Shown: positions 7,008-16,649 of the stretch, piece by piece
Layout of the letters: each line of letters opens with the position of its first letter
Numbering within the stretch: the stretch's first letter is position 1
Source of the DNA: Duganella flavida
GTDB lineage: Bacteria > Pseudomonadota > Gammaproteobacteria > Burkholderiales > Burkholderiaceae_D
Direction: 5' to 3'
DNA: 64,000 nucleotides
Assembly: GCF_009857445.1 (NCBI RefSeq)
Contig: NZ_WWCN01000006.1
Coordinates: 186,001-250,000, forward strand
Translations under genes and position numbers: made by a program
The notes under the pieces: model-generated
The model's input: the letters and a program-made list of their open reading frames with translations, nothing else
What the model was told of the DNA's origin: nothing
Databases searched by the model: none

Positions 7008-9251
7008 TTAGTTACCTTCCAGGAAGCTCTTCAGCTTGTCCGAACGGCTCGGGTGACGCAGCTTGCGTAAGGCTTTGGCTTCGATCTGGCGGATGCGCTC
7101 GCGCGTCACGTCAAACTGTTTGCCCACCTCTTCCAACGTGTGGTCGGTTGACATTTCGATACCAAAACGCATGCGCAGCACTTTGGCTTCGCGCGGCGTC
7201 AGGGAATCGAGCACGTCTTTAACCACGCCGCGCATCGAGGCGTGCAGGGCCGCGTCGGACGGCGCCAGAGTGTTGTTGTCCTCAATGAAATCGCCCAGAT
7301 GCGAATCGTCGTCGTCGCCGATCGGCGTCTCCATCGAAATCGGCTCTTTGGCGATCTTCATGATCTTGCGGATCTTGTCCTCTGGCATCTCCATCTTGAT
7401 GGCCAGCGTGGCTGGATCCGGCTCCGCGCCCGTTTCTTGGAGGATCTGGCGCGAGATGCGGTTCATCTTGTTGATGGTTTCGATCATGTGCACCGGAATA
7501 CGGATGGTGCGCGCCTGGTCGGCGATCGAGCGGGTGATGGCTTGGCGGATCCACCACGTTGCATAGGTCGAGAACTTGTAGCCGCGACGGTATTCAAACT
7601 TGTCCACCGCCTTCATCAGGCCGATGTTGCCTTCCTGGATCAGATCGAGGAATTGCAGGCCGCGGTTGGTGTATTTCTTCGCAATCGAAATAACCAAGCG
7701 CAAGTTGGCCTCGGTCATTTCGCGCTTGGCCTTGCGCGCCTTCATTTCACCAGCCGCCATTTGACGGTTGATGTTGCGCAAATCCGGCAGCGGCAGCACC
7801 ACGCGCGCTTGCAGGTCGATCAGGCGCTGCTGCAGTTCCTTGATCGTTGGAATGTTACGGCCCAGGATAGCGCTGTAGGCGTGACCGGCAGCCACTTCAC
7901 CATCCACCCAGTCCAGATTGGTTTCATTGCCCGGGAACACTTTGATGAAGTGGGCGCGCGGCATGCCGCACTTGTTGACGGCCACATCCAGAATCTGCTT
8001 CTCGATGTGACGCACTTCGTCCACCTGGCCACGCAGGGTGTCACACAGCTTCTCGACCACTTTGGCGGTGAAGCGGATGCCCAGCAGTTCTGCCGAGATC
8101 GCTTCCTGCGCTTTGACGTAGGCCTTGGAGTTGTAGCCTTCCTTCTCGAAGGCGCGGCGCATTTTGTCGAATTGCAGGGAGATGACGTCGAATTTCCCCA
8201 GCGAGGCGTTTTTCAACGCTTCCAGCTGTTCCGCCGAGTAGCCCGCCGCAGCGCCTGATGGGCTGGCATCTTCCTCTTCCTCTTCTTCCTCTTCTTCCTC
8301 TTCCTCTTCGTCATCGTCGTCATCGGAAGACGCGGCGGCTGCAGCCGGTGGGGCGTCTTCGTTGTCGTCGACCAAGCCGTCGACGATTTCGTCGATCTTG
8401 ATTTCGTCGGCGCGGATGCGGTCAGAGGCGGCGATGATTTCTGCAATCGTCACCGGGCAGGCGGAAATCGCCTGGATCATGTCTTTCAGGCCGTCTTCGA
8501 TGCGCTTGGCGATTTCGATTTCGCCCTCGCGGGTCAGCAGTTCAACCGAGCCCATTTCACGCATATACATGCGGACCGGGTCGGTGGTACGGCCGAAATC
8601 GGAATCGACGGTGGACAGCGCCGCTTCGGCAGCCGCCTCGGCTTCGTCATCGCTGGTGACGGTGGCAACATTGTCAGACAGCAGCAGCGTCTCGGCATCA
8701 GGTGCGTGCTCGTAGACGGCAATGCCCATGTCGTTGAAGGTGCCGATGATGCCTTCGATCGCTTCCGGATCAACAATGTTGTCCGGCAAGTGGTCGTTGA
8801 TCTCGGCGTAGGTCAGGAAGCCACGTTCCTTACCGAACTTGATCAGGGTCTTGAGTTTCTGGCGGCGGCGCTCGAGCTCTTCCTCGGTCGCTTCCGTATC
8901 CGACGAGAAAGCGTCCTTGAGCAGGGCCTTTTCCTTGGCCTTGCGGTCCTTGGCCTTGGCCTTGTCGACCGCCTTCAGCTCGGCGCGTTCGACCGCGTTG
9001 AGCGCGGCGACTTCGTCGTTTTCAGGCTGGAATTCTTTGGGTTTACGTCCGCGCCGGCCCGGCACTTTGACCGAAGGCAGCACATAACCCGAGGTATCGA
9101 TCGCGGCCAATGCAGCGGCGTCTGTGGTCTGGCTGACCGCAGGCGGTTGGCTGGCTACGCGCGTCTCCGGCTTGTCCGCAGTTTTCGCGGATTTTGCGCT
9201 TACTTTAGTCGGCTTTACAGCCGCTTTGGATTCAGGTTTCTTGATTGGCAC
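7008..9251 (-). CDS. rpoD: RNA polymerase primary sigma factor RpoD (sigma-70)
   Basis: A 747-residue housekeeping sigma factor that directs core RNA polymerase to -10/-35 promoters. A Lys/Ala-rich extension (about 1-120) precedes region 1.1. Region 1.2 ([11 protein letters not shown], about 225) is followed by a non-conserved spacer with an unbroken run of Asp/Glu (about 308-328). Regions 2.1-2.4 ([20 protein letters not shown], around 550), 3 and 4.2 ([20 protein letters not shown], near 705) are intact. The start is GTG at 9251: a TAA lies a few codons upstream and no ATG is available. It is the last gene of the rpsU-yqeY-dnaG-rpoD block and has its own promoter in the 431-base gap before it. 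Confidence 0.98.
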   Translation of the reverse strand: MPIKKPESKAAVKPTKVSAKSAKTADKPETRVASQPPAVSQTTDAAALAAIDTSGYVLPSVKVPGRRGRKPKEFQPENDEVAALNAVERAELKAVDKAKAKDRKAKEKALLKDAFSSDTEATEEELERRRQKLKTLIKFGKERGFLTYAEINDHLPDNIVDPEAIEGIIGTFNDMGIAVYEHAPDAETLLLSDNVATVTSDDEAEAAAEAALSTVDSDFGRTTDPVRMYMREMGSVELLTREGEIEIAKRIEDGLKDMIQAISACPVTIAEIIAASDRIRADEIKIDEIVDGLVDDNEDAPPAAAAASSDDDDDEEEEEEEEEEEEEDASPSGAAAGYSAEQLEALKNASLGKFDVISLQFDKMRRAFEKEGYNSKAYVKAQEAISAELLGIRFTAKVVEKLCDTLRGQVDEVRHIEKQILDVAVNKCGMPRAHFIKVFPGNETNLDWVDGEVAAGHAYSAILGRNIPTIKELQQRLIDLQARVVLPLPDLRNINRQMAAGEMKARKAKREMTEANLRLVISIAKKYTNRGLQFLDLIQEGNIGLMKAVDKFEYRRGYKFSTYATWWIRQAITRSIADQARTIRIPVHMIETINKMNRISRQILQETGAEPDPATLAIKMEMPEDKIRKIMKIAKEPISMETPIGDDDDSHLGDFIEDNNTLAPSDAALHASMRGVVKDVLDSLTPREAKVLRMRFGIEMSTDHTLEEVGKQFDVTRERIRQIEAKALRKLRHPSRSDKLKSFLEGN
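8268..8325 (-). repeat. GAA/GAG low-complexity tract inside rpoD
   Basis: About 58 bases of CTTCCT-like units (plus strand) encode the Glu run of the RpoD spacer. Such a tract can change length in codon steps without breaking the frame. Confidence 0.8.
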
Positions 9252-9682
9252 AGGCGCTTTCGATTACGGATAAAGTTTCGATCCTTCTGGGATCACTACG
9301 TCTTCGAACTTGCCGACTACACAAGTCCGACAATACTACGACTTACTTACACCTGGGTCAGGCCGACCGAGTCTTATAGAATTCCAAAGAATTCTACTGC
9401 ATCAGACACGTGCGTGGGGGCAAGAAACCGTGACTCGGTTAGGGAGCAAACAGACTCGTTGCTCAACCGAAGCTGGCCCTGGCCGCCGACGCCCGTCCAT
9501 CTGCGTCGATCAAGAGCCTAACTCACTGAAAACAAACACACTCTGAACAGAAAAACGATGCCAAAAATTACAACACTTAGCGTTTTATTATAGCACGTCA
9601 CTTTTCAATTTCCAGAGGGAAGACCGGTGTCTCTCCCTGTGGAATAGTGACAGAAACATTACGACACAAACATCCTACAACT
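9252..9682 (-). promoter_or_regulatory. Intergenic region with rpoD promoter (-10 at 9587-9592)
   Basis: Reading the minus strand, TGCTATAAT (9595-9587) is an extended -10 with a perfect TATAAT; the best -35 at 17 bases is poor (CTGGAA), as is usual for extended -10 promoters. It would give an rpoD leader of over 300 bases. No gene is seen in the gap; small plus-strand frames lack ribosome binding sites. Confidence 0.6.
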
Positions 9683-11479
9683 TTAGCGGGCTGGCAACTC
9701 TGCCTGGGCCTCGCGCAACAGCTGATCTTGCTGAGCAGTTAACTCGCGGTAGCGCACGCCAATCTCATCCGACGTCAGCCCGGCCGAGAATAGCTGACTG
9801 AGCTCCTGCTTGAGCGCGTCGGTCTTGACTTGGCGAATAGCGGCCCGCAGCACCAGACGCTCGGTGTCGCGCTCGGACTCCGGCTCCTTGACGATTTCGC
9901 CGATGATGCGGTCGTACTCCTCGCCTTGCGACTTCAAATGCTGCGCAAATGCCGCGAAATTGCCACTTTCGCCCAGCATCTGCGCCGAAGCGACCAGCTG
10001 CGCTAGGCGCTCGCCCGATTCCGCCCCGAAGAACTGGAACGCAGTCAGCGCGGCCTCATCGACTTCCAGCGCCAGCGCCGGGTGCGCGACCAGCAGGCGC
10101 ACGATCTGCAATTCCAGCCCTTTCGGTTGCGGCCGGCCGCTTTTCGGCGGTGCGATCTTGGCCGGCGCCGTCGGTTTTGACAGCTCGAACAGCGACTCAA
10201 TCTCGTAAGTCGAGGTCATGCTGACCTGCGCCAGCGCGTGCACGATTTGCAAGCGCAGTGCCGTTGGCGTCATCGCCTGCAGCATCGGCTTGGCGTCGAA
10301 CTGCGCGCGCGCCCGGCCTTCCGGGGTACTCATATCATGCTCGCCTATCGCTTCCTTGATCAGGAATTGCGACAGCGGCATGGCTTCGTGTATCTCTTGC
10401 TCGAAGGCTTCATTACCGTATTCACGCACATAGCTGTCCGGGTCGTGCTCGGTCGGCAGGAACAGGAACTTGATGGTCTTGTTGTCCGTAACGTGCGGCA
10501 GACAAGCTTCCAGCGCGCGCCGTGCGGCGCGACGGCCGGCCTTGTCGCCGTCGAAACTGAAGATCACTGTGTCGGTCTGGCGCAACAGCTTTTGCACGTG
10601 GTTGGTGGTGCAAGCCGTGCCCAGCGTGGCGACTGCCTGCGGGAAACCCATCTGCGCCAGCGCCACCACGTCCATATAGCCTTCCGTCACCAGCACGTAG
10701 CCCGCATCGCGGATCGCCTGGCGCGCTTCGAACAAGCCATACAGCTCGTGACCCTTTGAAAATAAAGGCGTTTCCGGGGAATTCAAGTATTTCGGTTCGC
10801 CGTGGTCCAACACCCGGCCGCCGAAAGCAATCACCTGCCCCTTGGTATTTTTGATCGGGAACATGACGCGCTCGCGGAAGCGGTCGTAGCGTTTCTTGTT
10901 GCTGCCGTCTTCATCCACCTTGTCGATCACCAGGCCGGACTCGGCCAGCACTACGGCATCGTATTCCGGGAACACGGAACGCAGGTTGTCCCAGCCGGTT
11001 GGCGCGTAGCCAAGGCCAAAGCGAGCGGCGATTTCGCCTGTCAGGCCGCGGTTTTTCAGGTAGGCGATGGCGTTGGGCGCGCTACGCAATTGCAGCTTGA
11101 AGAAGTCGCTGGCGCGGGTCATGGCCTCGGTCAGCGCCATGGTCTGGGCCTGCATCTGAGCGCGCTGCGCCGGCGGAATCTTGTCGTCCTGCTCAGGCAC
11201 CACCATGCCGACGCCTTGCGCCAGCTCTTTGACGGCATCGACAAAACCCATGCCGGAGTATTCGATCATGAAGCCGATCGAGGTGCCATGCGCGCCGCAA
11301 CCGAAGCAGTGGTAGAACTGCTTGGTCGGACTCACCGTGAAGCTGGGCGATTTTTCGCTATGAAACGGGCACAGCCCCATGAAATTCGCGCCGCCTTTTT
11401 TCAGCTGCACATAACGTCCGACAACGTCGACGATATCGACGCGGTTCAACAAATCGGCGATAAAAGATTGTGGGATCAC
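9683..11479 (-). CDS. dnaG: DNA primase DnaG
   Basis: A 598-residue primase that makes RNA primers for replication together with DnaB helicase. The N-terminal zinc-binding domain has CPFH (38-41) and CFGCG (59-63). The Toprim core has EGYMDVV (about 265) and DGDKAGR (about 310). The C-terminal helicase-interaction domain (about 450-598) is present. The start is GTG at 11479, the first codon of the conserved IPQSFI... beginning. It sits between yqeY and rpoD on the same strand, with 88 bases upstream and a 431-base gap downstream. Length is normal for the family. Confidence 0.98.
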   Translation of the reverse strand: MIPQSFIADLLNRVDIVDVVGRYVQLKKGGANFMGLCPFHSEKSPSFTVSPTKQFYHCFGCGAHGTSIGFMIEYSGMGFVDAVKELAQGVGMVVPEQDDKIPPAQRAQMQAQTMALTEAMTRASDFFKLQLRSAPNAIAYLKNRGLTGEIAARFGLGYAPTGWDNLRSVFPEYDAVVLAESGLVIDKVDEDGSNKKRYDRFRERVMFPIKNTKGQVIAFGGRVLDHGEPKYLNSPETPLFSKGHELYGLFEARQAIRDAGYVLVTEGYMDVVALAQMGFPQAVATLGTACTTNHVQKLLRQTDTVIFSFDGDKAGRRAARRALEACLPHVTDNKTIKFLFLPTEHDPDSYVREYGNEAFEQEIHEAMPLSQFLIKEAIGEHDMSTPEGRARAQFDAKPMLQAMTPTALRLQIVHALAQVSMTSTYEIESLFELSKPTAPAKIAPPKSGRPQPKGLELQIVRLLVAHPALALEVDEAALTAFQFFGAESGERLAQLVASAQMLGESGNFAAFAQHLKSQGEEYDRIIGEIVKEPESERDTERLVLRAAIRQVKTDALKQELSQLFSAGLTSDEIGVRYRELTAQQDQLLREAQAELPAR

Positions 11480-11567
11480 AGGGCTGGACGGTCTTTGTTA
11501 TGGATCAGACTATACCGCCGCCGTTGACGCGACCTTGAGGTGCATCAAACGGCGGCGGCGAACTACT

Positions 11568-12017
11568 TTAGGCTGGGGTCAGCGCTTTTTTCACCAGGGC
11601 GGACACCACGGTCATGTCGGCGCGGCCAGCCAGCTTCGGCTTGACGATACCCATGACTTTGCCCATATCCTGCGGACCAGCGGCGCCCAAAGCGGCCACG
11701 GCAGCAGCAACTTCAGCAGCGATTTCTTCGTCCGACAGGCCGGCAGGCATGTAGGCGCTCAGCACCACCAGTTCGGCTTTTTCGATATCAGCCAGGTCAG
11801 CACGACCACCAGCTTCGAACTGGGTGATCGAATCCTTGCGCTGCTTGATCATTTTTTCAATGATGGTAACGGTTTGCTCATCGCTGACTTCGATCCGCTC
11901 GTCCACTTCCTTGCGCTTGATTTCCGCCAGGATCAGGCGGATGGTCGCCAGGCGACCGGCTTCCTTGGCGCGCATGGCGTTTTTCATGTCTTCGGTGATT
12001 TGTGCTTTCAAGCCCAT
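11568..12017 (-). CDS. yqeY: GatB/YqeY domain protein
   Basis: A 149-residue protein of the YqeY family, related to the tail domain of the GatB amidotransferase subunit, which helps bind tRNA. The whole length is the domain: a helical N-terminus (LKAQITEDMKNAMRAKE) and the C-terminal three-helix bundle with QDMGKVMGIVKPKL near residue 118. Its exact cellular role is not settled in the family. It lies between rpsU and dnaG, a conserved betaproteobacterial arrangement, and probably shares the rpsU promoter. Confidence 0.95.
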   Translation of the reverse strand: MGLKAQITEDMKNAMRAKEAGRLATIRLILAEIKRKEVDERIEVSDEQTVTIIEKMIKQRKDSITQFEAGGRADLADIEKAELVVLSAYMPAGLSDEEIAAEVAAAVAALGAAGPQDMGKVMGIVKPKLAGRADMTVVSALVKKALTPA

Positions 12018-12145
12018 GAGTTTCTTTCGGAAAATAGTGGAGTAAAAATGCGAAAACCCGCGCAGGCTCGAAAGCCGGAGCGGGTATTCTCTTAGATGCC
12101 GCTAAACACAACCGGCATAGGCCAGGTTGGCTTGCGTAAGCAATC

Positions 12146-12358
12146 TTAGAAGAGTTTTTTCGGCAGCTGTTGGCTGCGGATGCGCTTGTAGTGACGCTTA
12201 ACAGCAGCAGCCAGCTTACGCTTGCGTTCTGCGGTTGGCTTTTCGTAGAACTCGCGTGCGCGCAGTTCGGTCAGCAGGCCGGTTTTTTCGATGGTGCGCT
12301 TGAAGCGACGCATTGCGACTTCGAACGGCTCGTTTTCTTTAAGGCGAATAGTGGTCAT
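12146..12358 (-). CDS. rpsU: 30S ribosomal protein S21
   Basis: A 70-residue, very basic S21 protein, full length, which sits on the 30S platform and helps initiation. It begins [20 protein letters not shown] and ends in the Lys/Arg-rich tail typical of the family. AACCTCC-type pairing (GGAGGTT on plus, complementary) lies about a dozen bases upstream. It opens the rpsU-yqeY-dnaG-rpoD block, which couples translation, replication and transcription genes, and an extended -10 promoter lies 38-46 bases before the start. Confidence 0.98.
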   Translation of the reverse strand: MTTIRLKENEPFEVAMRRFKRTIEKTGLLTELRAREFYEKPTAERKRKLAAAVKRHYKRIRSQQLPKKLF

Positions 12359-12395
12359 GTAAATTCAAACCGTTGGAGGTTATAGGAAGAAAGAG

Positions 12396-12404
12396 ATCAT
12401 AGCA
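12396..12404 (-). promoter_or_regulatory. Extended -10 promoter of rpsU
   Basis: TGCTATGAT on the minus strand (12404-12396) is an extended -10 lying 38 bases before the rpsU start. It is built like the rpoD promoter (TGCTATAAT). Confidence 0.55.
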
Positions 12405-12423
12405 CCATTTTTAAGCAAATGGA

Positions 12424-12453
12424 AGCCCCCGTTTGGTTTGCAGGACGGGGGCT
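12424..12453 (-). terminator. Terminator of the PEP-CTERM gene
   Basis: AGCCCCCGT (12453-12445 on minus), a 12-base loop, ACGGGGGCT (12432-12424), then TCCATTT. It lies 35 bases after the PEP-CTERM stop and directly upstream of the rpsU promoter, insulating it. Confidence 0.75.
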
Positions 12454-12487
12454 GTTGCCAAAATGCCGGCGCCAGAGGCGCGCAAAC

Positions 12488-13084
12488 TCAGGCTTTGCGG
12501 CGACGTGCGACGAAACCTACCAGACCCAGGCCAGCCATCAGCATGCCGTAGGTTGCTGGCTCAGGTACAGCCGATACGTTCAGGCTGACGTTGTCGATGA
12601 AGGCCGAGGTGTCGCCGTGATCCTGGGTCAGGCCCTGGAAGCTCAGCGTGTGCGCGCCAGCGCCCAGCGTGATCGACGAGGTGGAGAAGTTACCCCAGGC
12701 GGTAGAAGCAGCTGGGAAGGTGCCCAGATTATTGCCATCCAGAGTCACGCTGACCACTTGGCCGGCGTTGTAGCCCGAACGCAAGGCCATATCGAAGTTG
12801 ATGCTGTACACGCCGCCAACGTCGCTGGTGAAGGTTTGCGAGATCGATGCGGCGGTCTGCAGCACGGCGAAATAATCGCCGCTGGCGGTCACGCCATTCC
12901 ATGCGGTGTAGTTATGCGATACCGCACCACCACCGGTAAAGCTCCAGCCCGACGCGACATTGCCATAGGCATAGCCGTTACCGACGGTGTTGTCTTCAAA
13001 GCTGGCGTTGGTCAGCGATGGGACGGCAGCAAAGGCGCTGGTGCTCAGCAGGCCAACAACCGCAGCGGCGATTAGTTTTTTCAT
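12488..13084 (-). CDS. PEP-CTERM sorting domain protein
   Basis: A 198-residue exported protein. It has a signal peptide (MKKLIAAAVVGLLSTSAFA, 1-19), a beta-rich extracellular module resembling DUF642/carbohydrate-binding jelly rolls (about 24-170), and a C-terminal sorting signal VPEPATYGMLMAGLGLVGF followed by ARRRKA. Exosortase/EpsH systems recognise the PEP motif and are linked to exopolysaccharide and floc formation; no exosortase gene is in this window. GGAG lies 8 bases before the ATG. It has its own promoter and terminator, so it is a single-gene unit. Substrate unknown. Confidence 0.93.
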   Translation of the reverse strand: MKKLIAAAVVGLLSTSAFAAVPSLTNASFEDNTVGNGYAYGNVASGWSFTGGGAVSHNYTAWNGVTASGDYFAVLQTAASISQTFTSDVGGVYSINFDMALRSGYNAGQVVSVTLDGNNLGTFPAASTAWGNFSTSSITLGAGAHTLSFQGLTQDHGDTSAFIDNVSLNVSAVPEPATYGMLMAGLGLVGFVARRRKA

Positions 13085-13173
13085 GTTATCTCCAGGGGAT
13101 CAAGGGTAGAAACTCAACCACTTGATCTTGTTGAAATAACATGTCAAGTGTCTTAAGCGCAATCTAAGTATTC

Positions 13174-13202
13174 ATAATGCAAGATCAATGAATTCATGTC
13201 AA
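13174..13202 (-). promoter_or_regulatory. Promoter of the PEP-CTERM gene
   Basis: TTGACA (13202-13197 on minus), 17 bases, CATTAT (13179-13174). The -35 is perfect and the -10 partial. It starts directly after the upstream flavoprotein gene. Confidence 0.5.
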
Positions 13203-13219
13203 GAAAATTATTATAATTT

Positions 13220-14425
13220 CTATACGGCAAGACCGGCCGCCACGCCCGATGCCCATGCCCACTGGAAGTTGTAACCGCCCAGCCAGCCTGTCACATCCAC
13301 CGCTTCGCCGATGAAATACAGGCCCGGGACTTTGGTCGCCATCATGGTTTGCTGCGACAGTTCGCGGGTGTCGATGCCGCCGCGCGTGACTTCGGCCTTC
13401 TTGTAACCCTCGGAGCCATTCGGGGTGAGCGACCATTGATTGATGGCGGCGCCCAGCTTGCGCAGCTGCGCATCCGGCATATCGGCCAGGCGGGCGTCCA
13501 GCGCGAAACCATGGGCCAACAGCAAGCCCTCCGCCAGTCGCGCCGGTAGCCATTGCGACAGCACATTGCCCAGCTGCTTCTTGATGGTGCCCTTGCCTTC
13601 GATCAGGGTGGCCGCCAGGTCCAGCTCCGGCAACAGGTTGATCACAATCGGCGTGCCCGGCTGCCAGTAGGAGGAGATTTGCAGGATCGCCGGGCCAGAC
13701 AGGCCGCGGTGGGTGAACAGAAGATCTTCGCGGAAGCGCCCGCCGGTCGGGTTACGGCCTTTCAGCGAGCCGGTTTCCACATCCACTTCCAGCGCGATGC
13801 CGGACATTTCTACGAACGGCGCCCATTGCTCGGCGTCGAAGGTCAGCGGCACCAGTGCCGGGCGCGGCTCGACCATGCGCAGGTCGAACTGGGCGGCGAT
13901 GCGGTAGCCGAAGTCGGTTGCGCCGATTTTCGGGATCGACAGGCCGCCAGTGGCAATCACCACGCTTGGCGCTTCGATGCTGCCGCTGTCGGTTTCCAGC
14001 ACAAAGCCTTCTGCCGTTTGCTCCAGCGACTCAACCTTGCACGGCATGCGCCAGTGGACGTCGCCGCCGGCGCATTCGTCTTTCAGCATCTCGATAATCT
14101 GCTCGGCGGAATCATCGCAGAACAACTGGCCGCGATGTTTCTCGTGGTAGCCGATGCGGTGTTTCTTCACCAGCGCGACGAAATCGGCCGGCGTGTAGCG
14201 CGACAAGGCGCTCTTGCAGAAGTGCGGATTCTCCGACAGGAAGTTGGCCGGGCCGGCGTTCACGTTGGTGAAGTTGCAGCGGCCACCGCCCGAGATGCGA
14301 ATCTTCTCGGCCAGCTTGGTAGCATGGTCGATCAGCACCACGCGCAGTCCACGCTGGGCTGCCGTCGCTGCGCACATCATTCCGGCCGCGCCCGCGCCGA
14401 TTACCGCTACATCAAACTTTGCCAT
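13220..14425 (-). CDS. BaiN/HI0933-family NAD(P)/FAD-dependent oxidoreductase
   Basis: A 401-residue flavoprotein of the HI0933/BaiN family. The N-terminus has the FAD-binding Rossmann motif VIGAGAAG (9-16) and the family signature ISGGGRCNFTN near residue 45. An ATGG (about 160) and a C-terminal second FAD contact, GLYFIGEAVDVTGWLGGYNF, complete the fold. Family members reduce varied substrates and most have no known role. It follows ybiB by 34 bases on the same strand and is probably co-transcribed with it. Confidence 0.93.
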   Translation of the reverse strand: MAKFDVAVIGAGAAGMMCAATAAQRGLRVVLIDHATKLAEKIRISGGGRCNFTNVNAGPANFLSENPHFCKSALSRYTPADFVALVKKHRIGYHEKHRGQLFCDDSAEQIIEMLKDECAGGDVHWRMPCKVESLEQTAEGFVLETDSGSIEAPSVVIATGGLSIPKIGATDFGYRIAAQFDLRMVEPRPALVPLTFDAEQWAPFVEMSGIALEVDVETGSLKGRNPTGGRFREDLLFTHRGLSGPAILQISSYWQPGTPIVINLLPELDLAATLIEGKGTIKKQLGNVLSQWLPARLAEGLLLAHGFALDARLADMPDAQLRKLGAAINQWSLTPNGSEGYKKAEVTRGGIDTRELSQQTMMATKVPGLYFIGEAVDVTGWLGGYNFQWAWASGVAAGLAV

Positions 14426-14459
14426 GATTTTCCCGTCGTTTCAGTGAAGGGGCGAGATT

Positions 14460-15443
14460 TTACGCTATTGGCTCACTCACATGCTGGCGCGAGGCCACGG
14501 TGCGCGAAACCAGCAGGCACTGGGCTACCTGTTCTGCGATCGGCGGCGGCACCGCTACGTCGCCATCCAGCACCGACTTGATCCATGCAGCGGTAGTGGC
14601 TGCGTCCTTATTTTCCGGCAGCAGCGGCAGCTCGCCGACCAGCGTCTGCTTGGGCACCAGCGTCGTGCGCAGGGTGCCGTGGAACCAATCGATCTGCTGC
14701 GCCTTGTTGGCGTTGGCCACGGTCTCGCCTTCGGTGCCGCGCATCAGGAAAGCATCTCCACGATCGTGCGGGGCGGCAGTGGTGAAGTATTCGCCCAGCA
14801 TTTCCAGATATTCCGGGTGGGTGTACGACACCAGCCGCAGCGCCGGTCCTGCAAACGGCTGCATGATCTTGACCAGCGTATGCGTCGAGTTGCGCACACC
14901 CAGTTTGCGCCGCAGCGACAGCAGATAAGCCAGCTTCGGCGCCATGGTCTCAATAGTGATGAAGGCCGGCTTGCGCTGCGACATGGCCTCCTCCGCCTCC
15001 GAACGGTGACGCGCAGCCGGCACGCCCAGCTCGGCAAACACTTCCGCCGTGGCCACGCGACCAAGATCAGTCGCCACGCCGTGCACCAGCACCGGCACAC
15101 CCTCGCGCGCCAGCAGCATGGCCAGCAGCGGCGTCAGGTTGGCCATCTTGCGAGCGCCGTTGTAAGTCGGGATGACCACCGGCGCGAACTGGCCGGGTGG
15201 CCCATTGAACGGTTCAAACGCTGCTTCCGCCGCATCGAGGAAACCGGCAATCTCCTCCACCGACTCGCCCTTGATGCGCATCGACAGCAAGATGCCGCCC
15301 AGCTCCAGATCGGAAACGCGGCCGTCCAGCATGGCTTGGTACAGGTCATGGGCATCCGCACGGGTCATGCTGCGGGCGCCGTTCTTGCCGCGACCAATTT
15401 CTTTGATGAAACGTGCGGCTGGGAAAGGTTCAAATGTGGTCAT
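14460..15443 (-). CDS. ybiB: YbiB/TrpD2-family DNA-binding protein
   Basis: A 327-residue protein of the YbiB family, structurally like anthranilate phosphoribosyltransferase (TrpD) but reported to bind nucleic acid rather than make tryptophan. The helical N-terminal domain (LYQAMLDGRVSDLELGGILL, about 31-50) and the nucleoside-phosphorylase-like alpha/beta domain are present. The glycine loop of true TrpD is not obvious (PTYNGARKMANLTPLLA near residue 91), supporting YbiB. It is divergent from aroG with 76 bases between starts and leads the baiN-like gene. Confidence 0.9.
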   Translation of the reverse strand: MTTFEPFPAARFIKEIGRGKNGARSMTRADAHDLYQAMLDGRVSDLELGGILLSMRIKGESVEEIAGFLDAAEAAFEPFNGPPGQFAPVVIPTYNGARKMANLTPLLAMLLAREGVPVLVHGVATDLGRVATAEVFAELGVPAARHRSEAEEAMSQRKPAFITIETMAPKLAYLLSLRRKLGVRNSTHTLVKIMQPFAGPALRLVSYTHPEYLEMLGEYFTTAAPHDRGDAFLMRGTEGETVANANKAQQIDWFHGTLRTTLVPKQTLVGELPLLPENKDAATTAAWIKSVLDGDVAVPPPIAEQVAQCLLVSRTVASRQHVSEPIA

Positions 15444-15519
15444 GGCAGCAAGCTTAAACCACCAAGGCGCATTTCGGCTACACTATCTGGCTCCCGAAAA
15501 TGAAACTAATGTAGAGATC

Positions 15520-16578
15520 ATGATTTCCCCAGATATTGAAAACGTCAACGTCACCTCGTTTGCTCCGATGCCGTCGCCGGAAGCCTTGCACAGCAAGCTG
15601 CCGCTGACCGATCTGGCTTCCGAGACCGTGATGCAAGGCCGCGAAGCCCTGCGCAACATCATCGACCGCAAAGACAAGCGCCTGTTCGTGGTGGTCGGCC
15701 CATGCTCGATCCACGACCCGGTCGCCGGCCTGGATTACGCCCGCCGCCTGAAAGCACTGCAAGCCGAAGTGGCCGACACCATGCTGCTGGTCATGCGCGT
15801 GTATTTCGAAAAGCCGCGCACCACCACCGGCTGGAAGGGTTATATCAACGACCCGGACATGGACGATTCCTTCCGCGTCAACGTCGGCATGGAAAAAGCC
15901 CGCCAGTTCCTGCTGGACGTGTGCGAACTGGGCCTGCCTACCGCCACCGAAGCGCTGGACCCGATCTCGCCGCAATACCTGGGCGACCTGATCGCCTGGA
16001 CCGCCATCGGCGCCCGCACCACCGAATCGCAGACCCACCGCGAGATGTCGTCCGGCCTGTCGACCCCGGTCGGCTTCAAGAACGGCACCGACGGCGATAT
16101 CAGCATTGCCATCAACGCCATCCTGTCGTCGGCGCACCCGCACTCCTTCCTGGGCATCAACGCACAGGGCAATGTGTCGATCGTGCGTACCCGTGGCAAC
16201 GCCTACGGCCACGTGGTGCTGCGCGGCGGCGATGGTCGTCCGAACTACGATTCGGTGTCGATCGCGATTGCCGAACAGTCGCTGGCCAAGGCCAAGTTGC
16301 CGGCCAACCTGGTAGTCGACTGCTCGCACGCCAACAGCTACAAGAAGCCGGAACTGCAACCGCTGGTGATGGCCGACGTCATCCACCAGATCGTGCAGGG
16401 CAACAAGTCGCTGGTGGGCGTGATGATTGAATCGAACATCGTCGGCGGCAACCAGAAGATTCCGGCGGACCTGAGCCAGCTGGTCTACGGCTGCTCGGTC
16501 ACCGACGGCTGCATCGATTGGGACACCACCGAAAAGATGCTGCGCGACGCGCACCAGCAGCTGAAGAACCGCCCCTGA
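15520..16578 (+). CDS. aroG: 3-deoxy-7-phosphoheptulonate (DAHP) synthase, class I
   Basis: A 352-residue enzyme that condenses phosphoenolpyruvate and erythrose 4-phosphate in the first step of the shikimate pathway. The class I AroF/G/H signature is clear: GPCSIHD (about 66-72), KPRTTTGWKGYINDP, GARTTESQTHRE and a metal-site CSHAN near residue 268. I start at ATG 15520 (MISPDIENVN) because the longer frame runs back through ybiB; GAGA precedes it. Which aromatic amino acid feeds back on it cannot be told by eye. A REP-like element follows the stop. Confidence 0.96.
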   Translation: MISPDIENVNVTSFAPMPSPEALHSKLPLTDLASETVMQGREALRNIIDRKDKRLFVVVGPCSIHDPVAGLDYARRLKALQAEVADTMLLVMRVYFEKPRTTTGWKGYINDPDMDDSFRVNVGMEKARQFLLDVCELGLPTATEALDPISPQYLGDLIAWTAIGARTTESQTHREMSSGLSTPVGFKNGTDGDISIAINAILSSAHPHSFLGINAQGNVSIVRTRGNAYGHVVLRGGDGRPNYDSVSIAIAEQSLAKAKLPANLVVDCSHANSYKKPELQPLVMADVIHQIVQGNKSLVGVMIESNIVGGNQKIPADLSQLVYGCSVTDGCIDWDTTEKMLRDAHQQLKNRP

Positions 16579-16581
16579 GCC

Positions 16582-16644
16582 CGTCGCTCCCGCGCAGGCG
16601 GGAGCCCATGCTGAGTATGGATTCCCGCGTACGCGGGAATGACG
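16582..16644. repeat. REP-like palindromic element, copy A
   Basis: Two imperfect hairpins: GCTCCCGCG/GCGGGAGC, then the shared core CCCATGCTGAG, then TTCCCGCGTACGCGGGAA. It begins 4 bases after aroG and ends just before the converging NirD-like gene. Copies B and C are at 34581 and 47371. It may serve as a two-way terminator. Confidence 0.8.
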
Positions 16645-16649
16645 TTGCG

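Noticed and set aside
13553..14581. 342-codon plus-strand frame
   Set aside because: It is antisense to the BaiN-like and ybiB genes with shadow composition.
15478..16554. 358-codon minus-strand frame
   Set aside because: It is antisense to aroG with Arg/His/Val-rich shadow composition.
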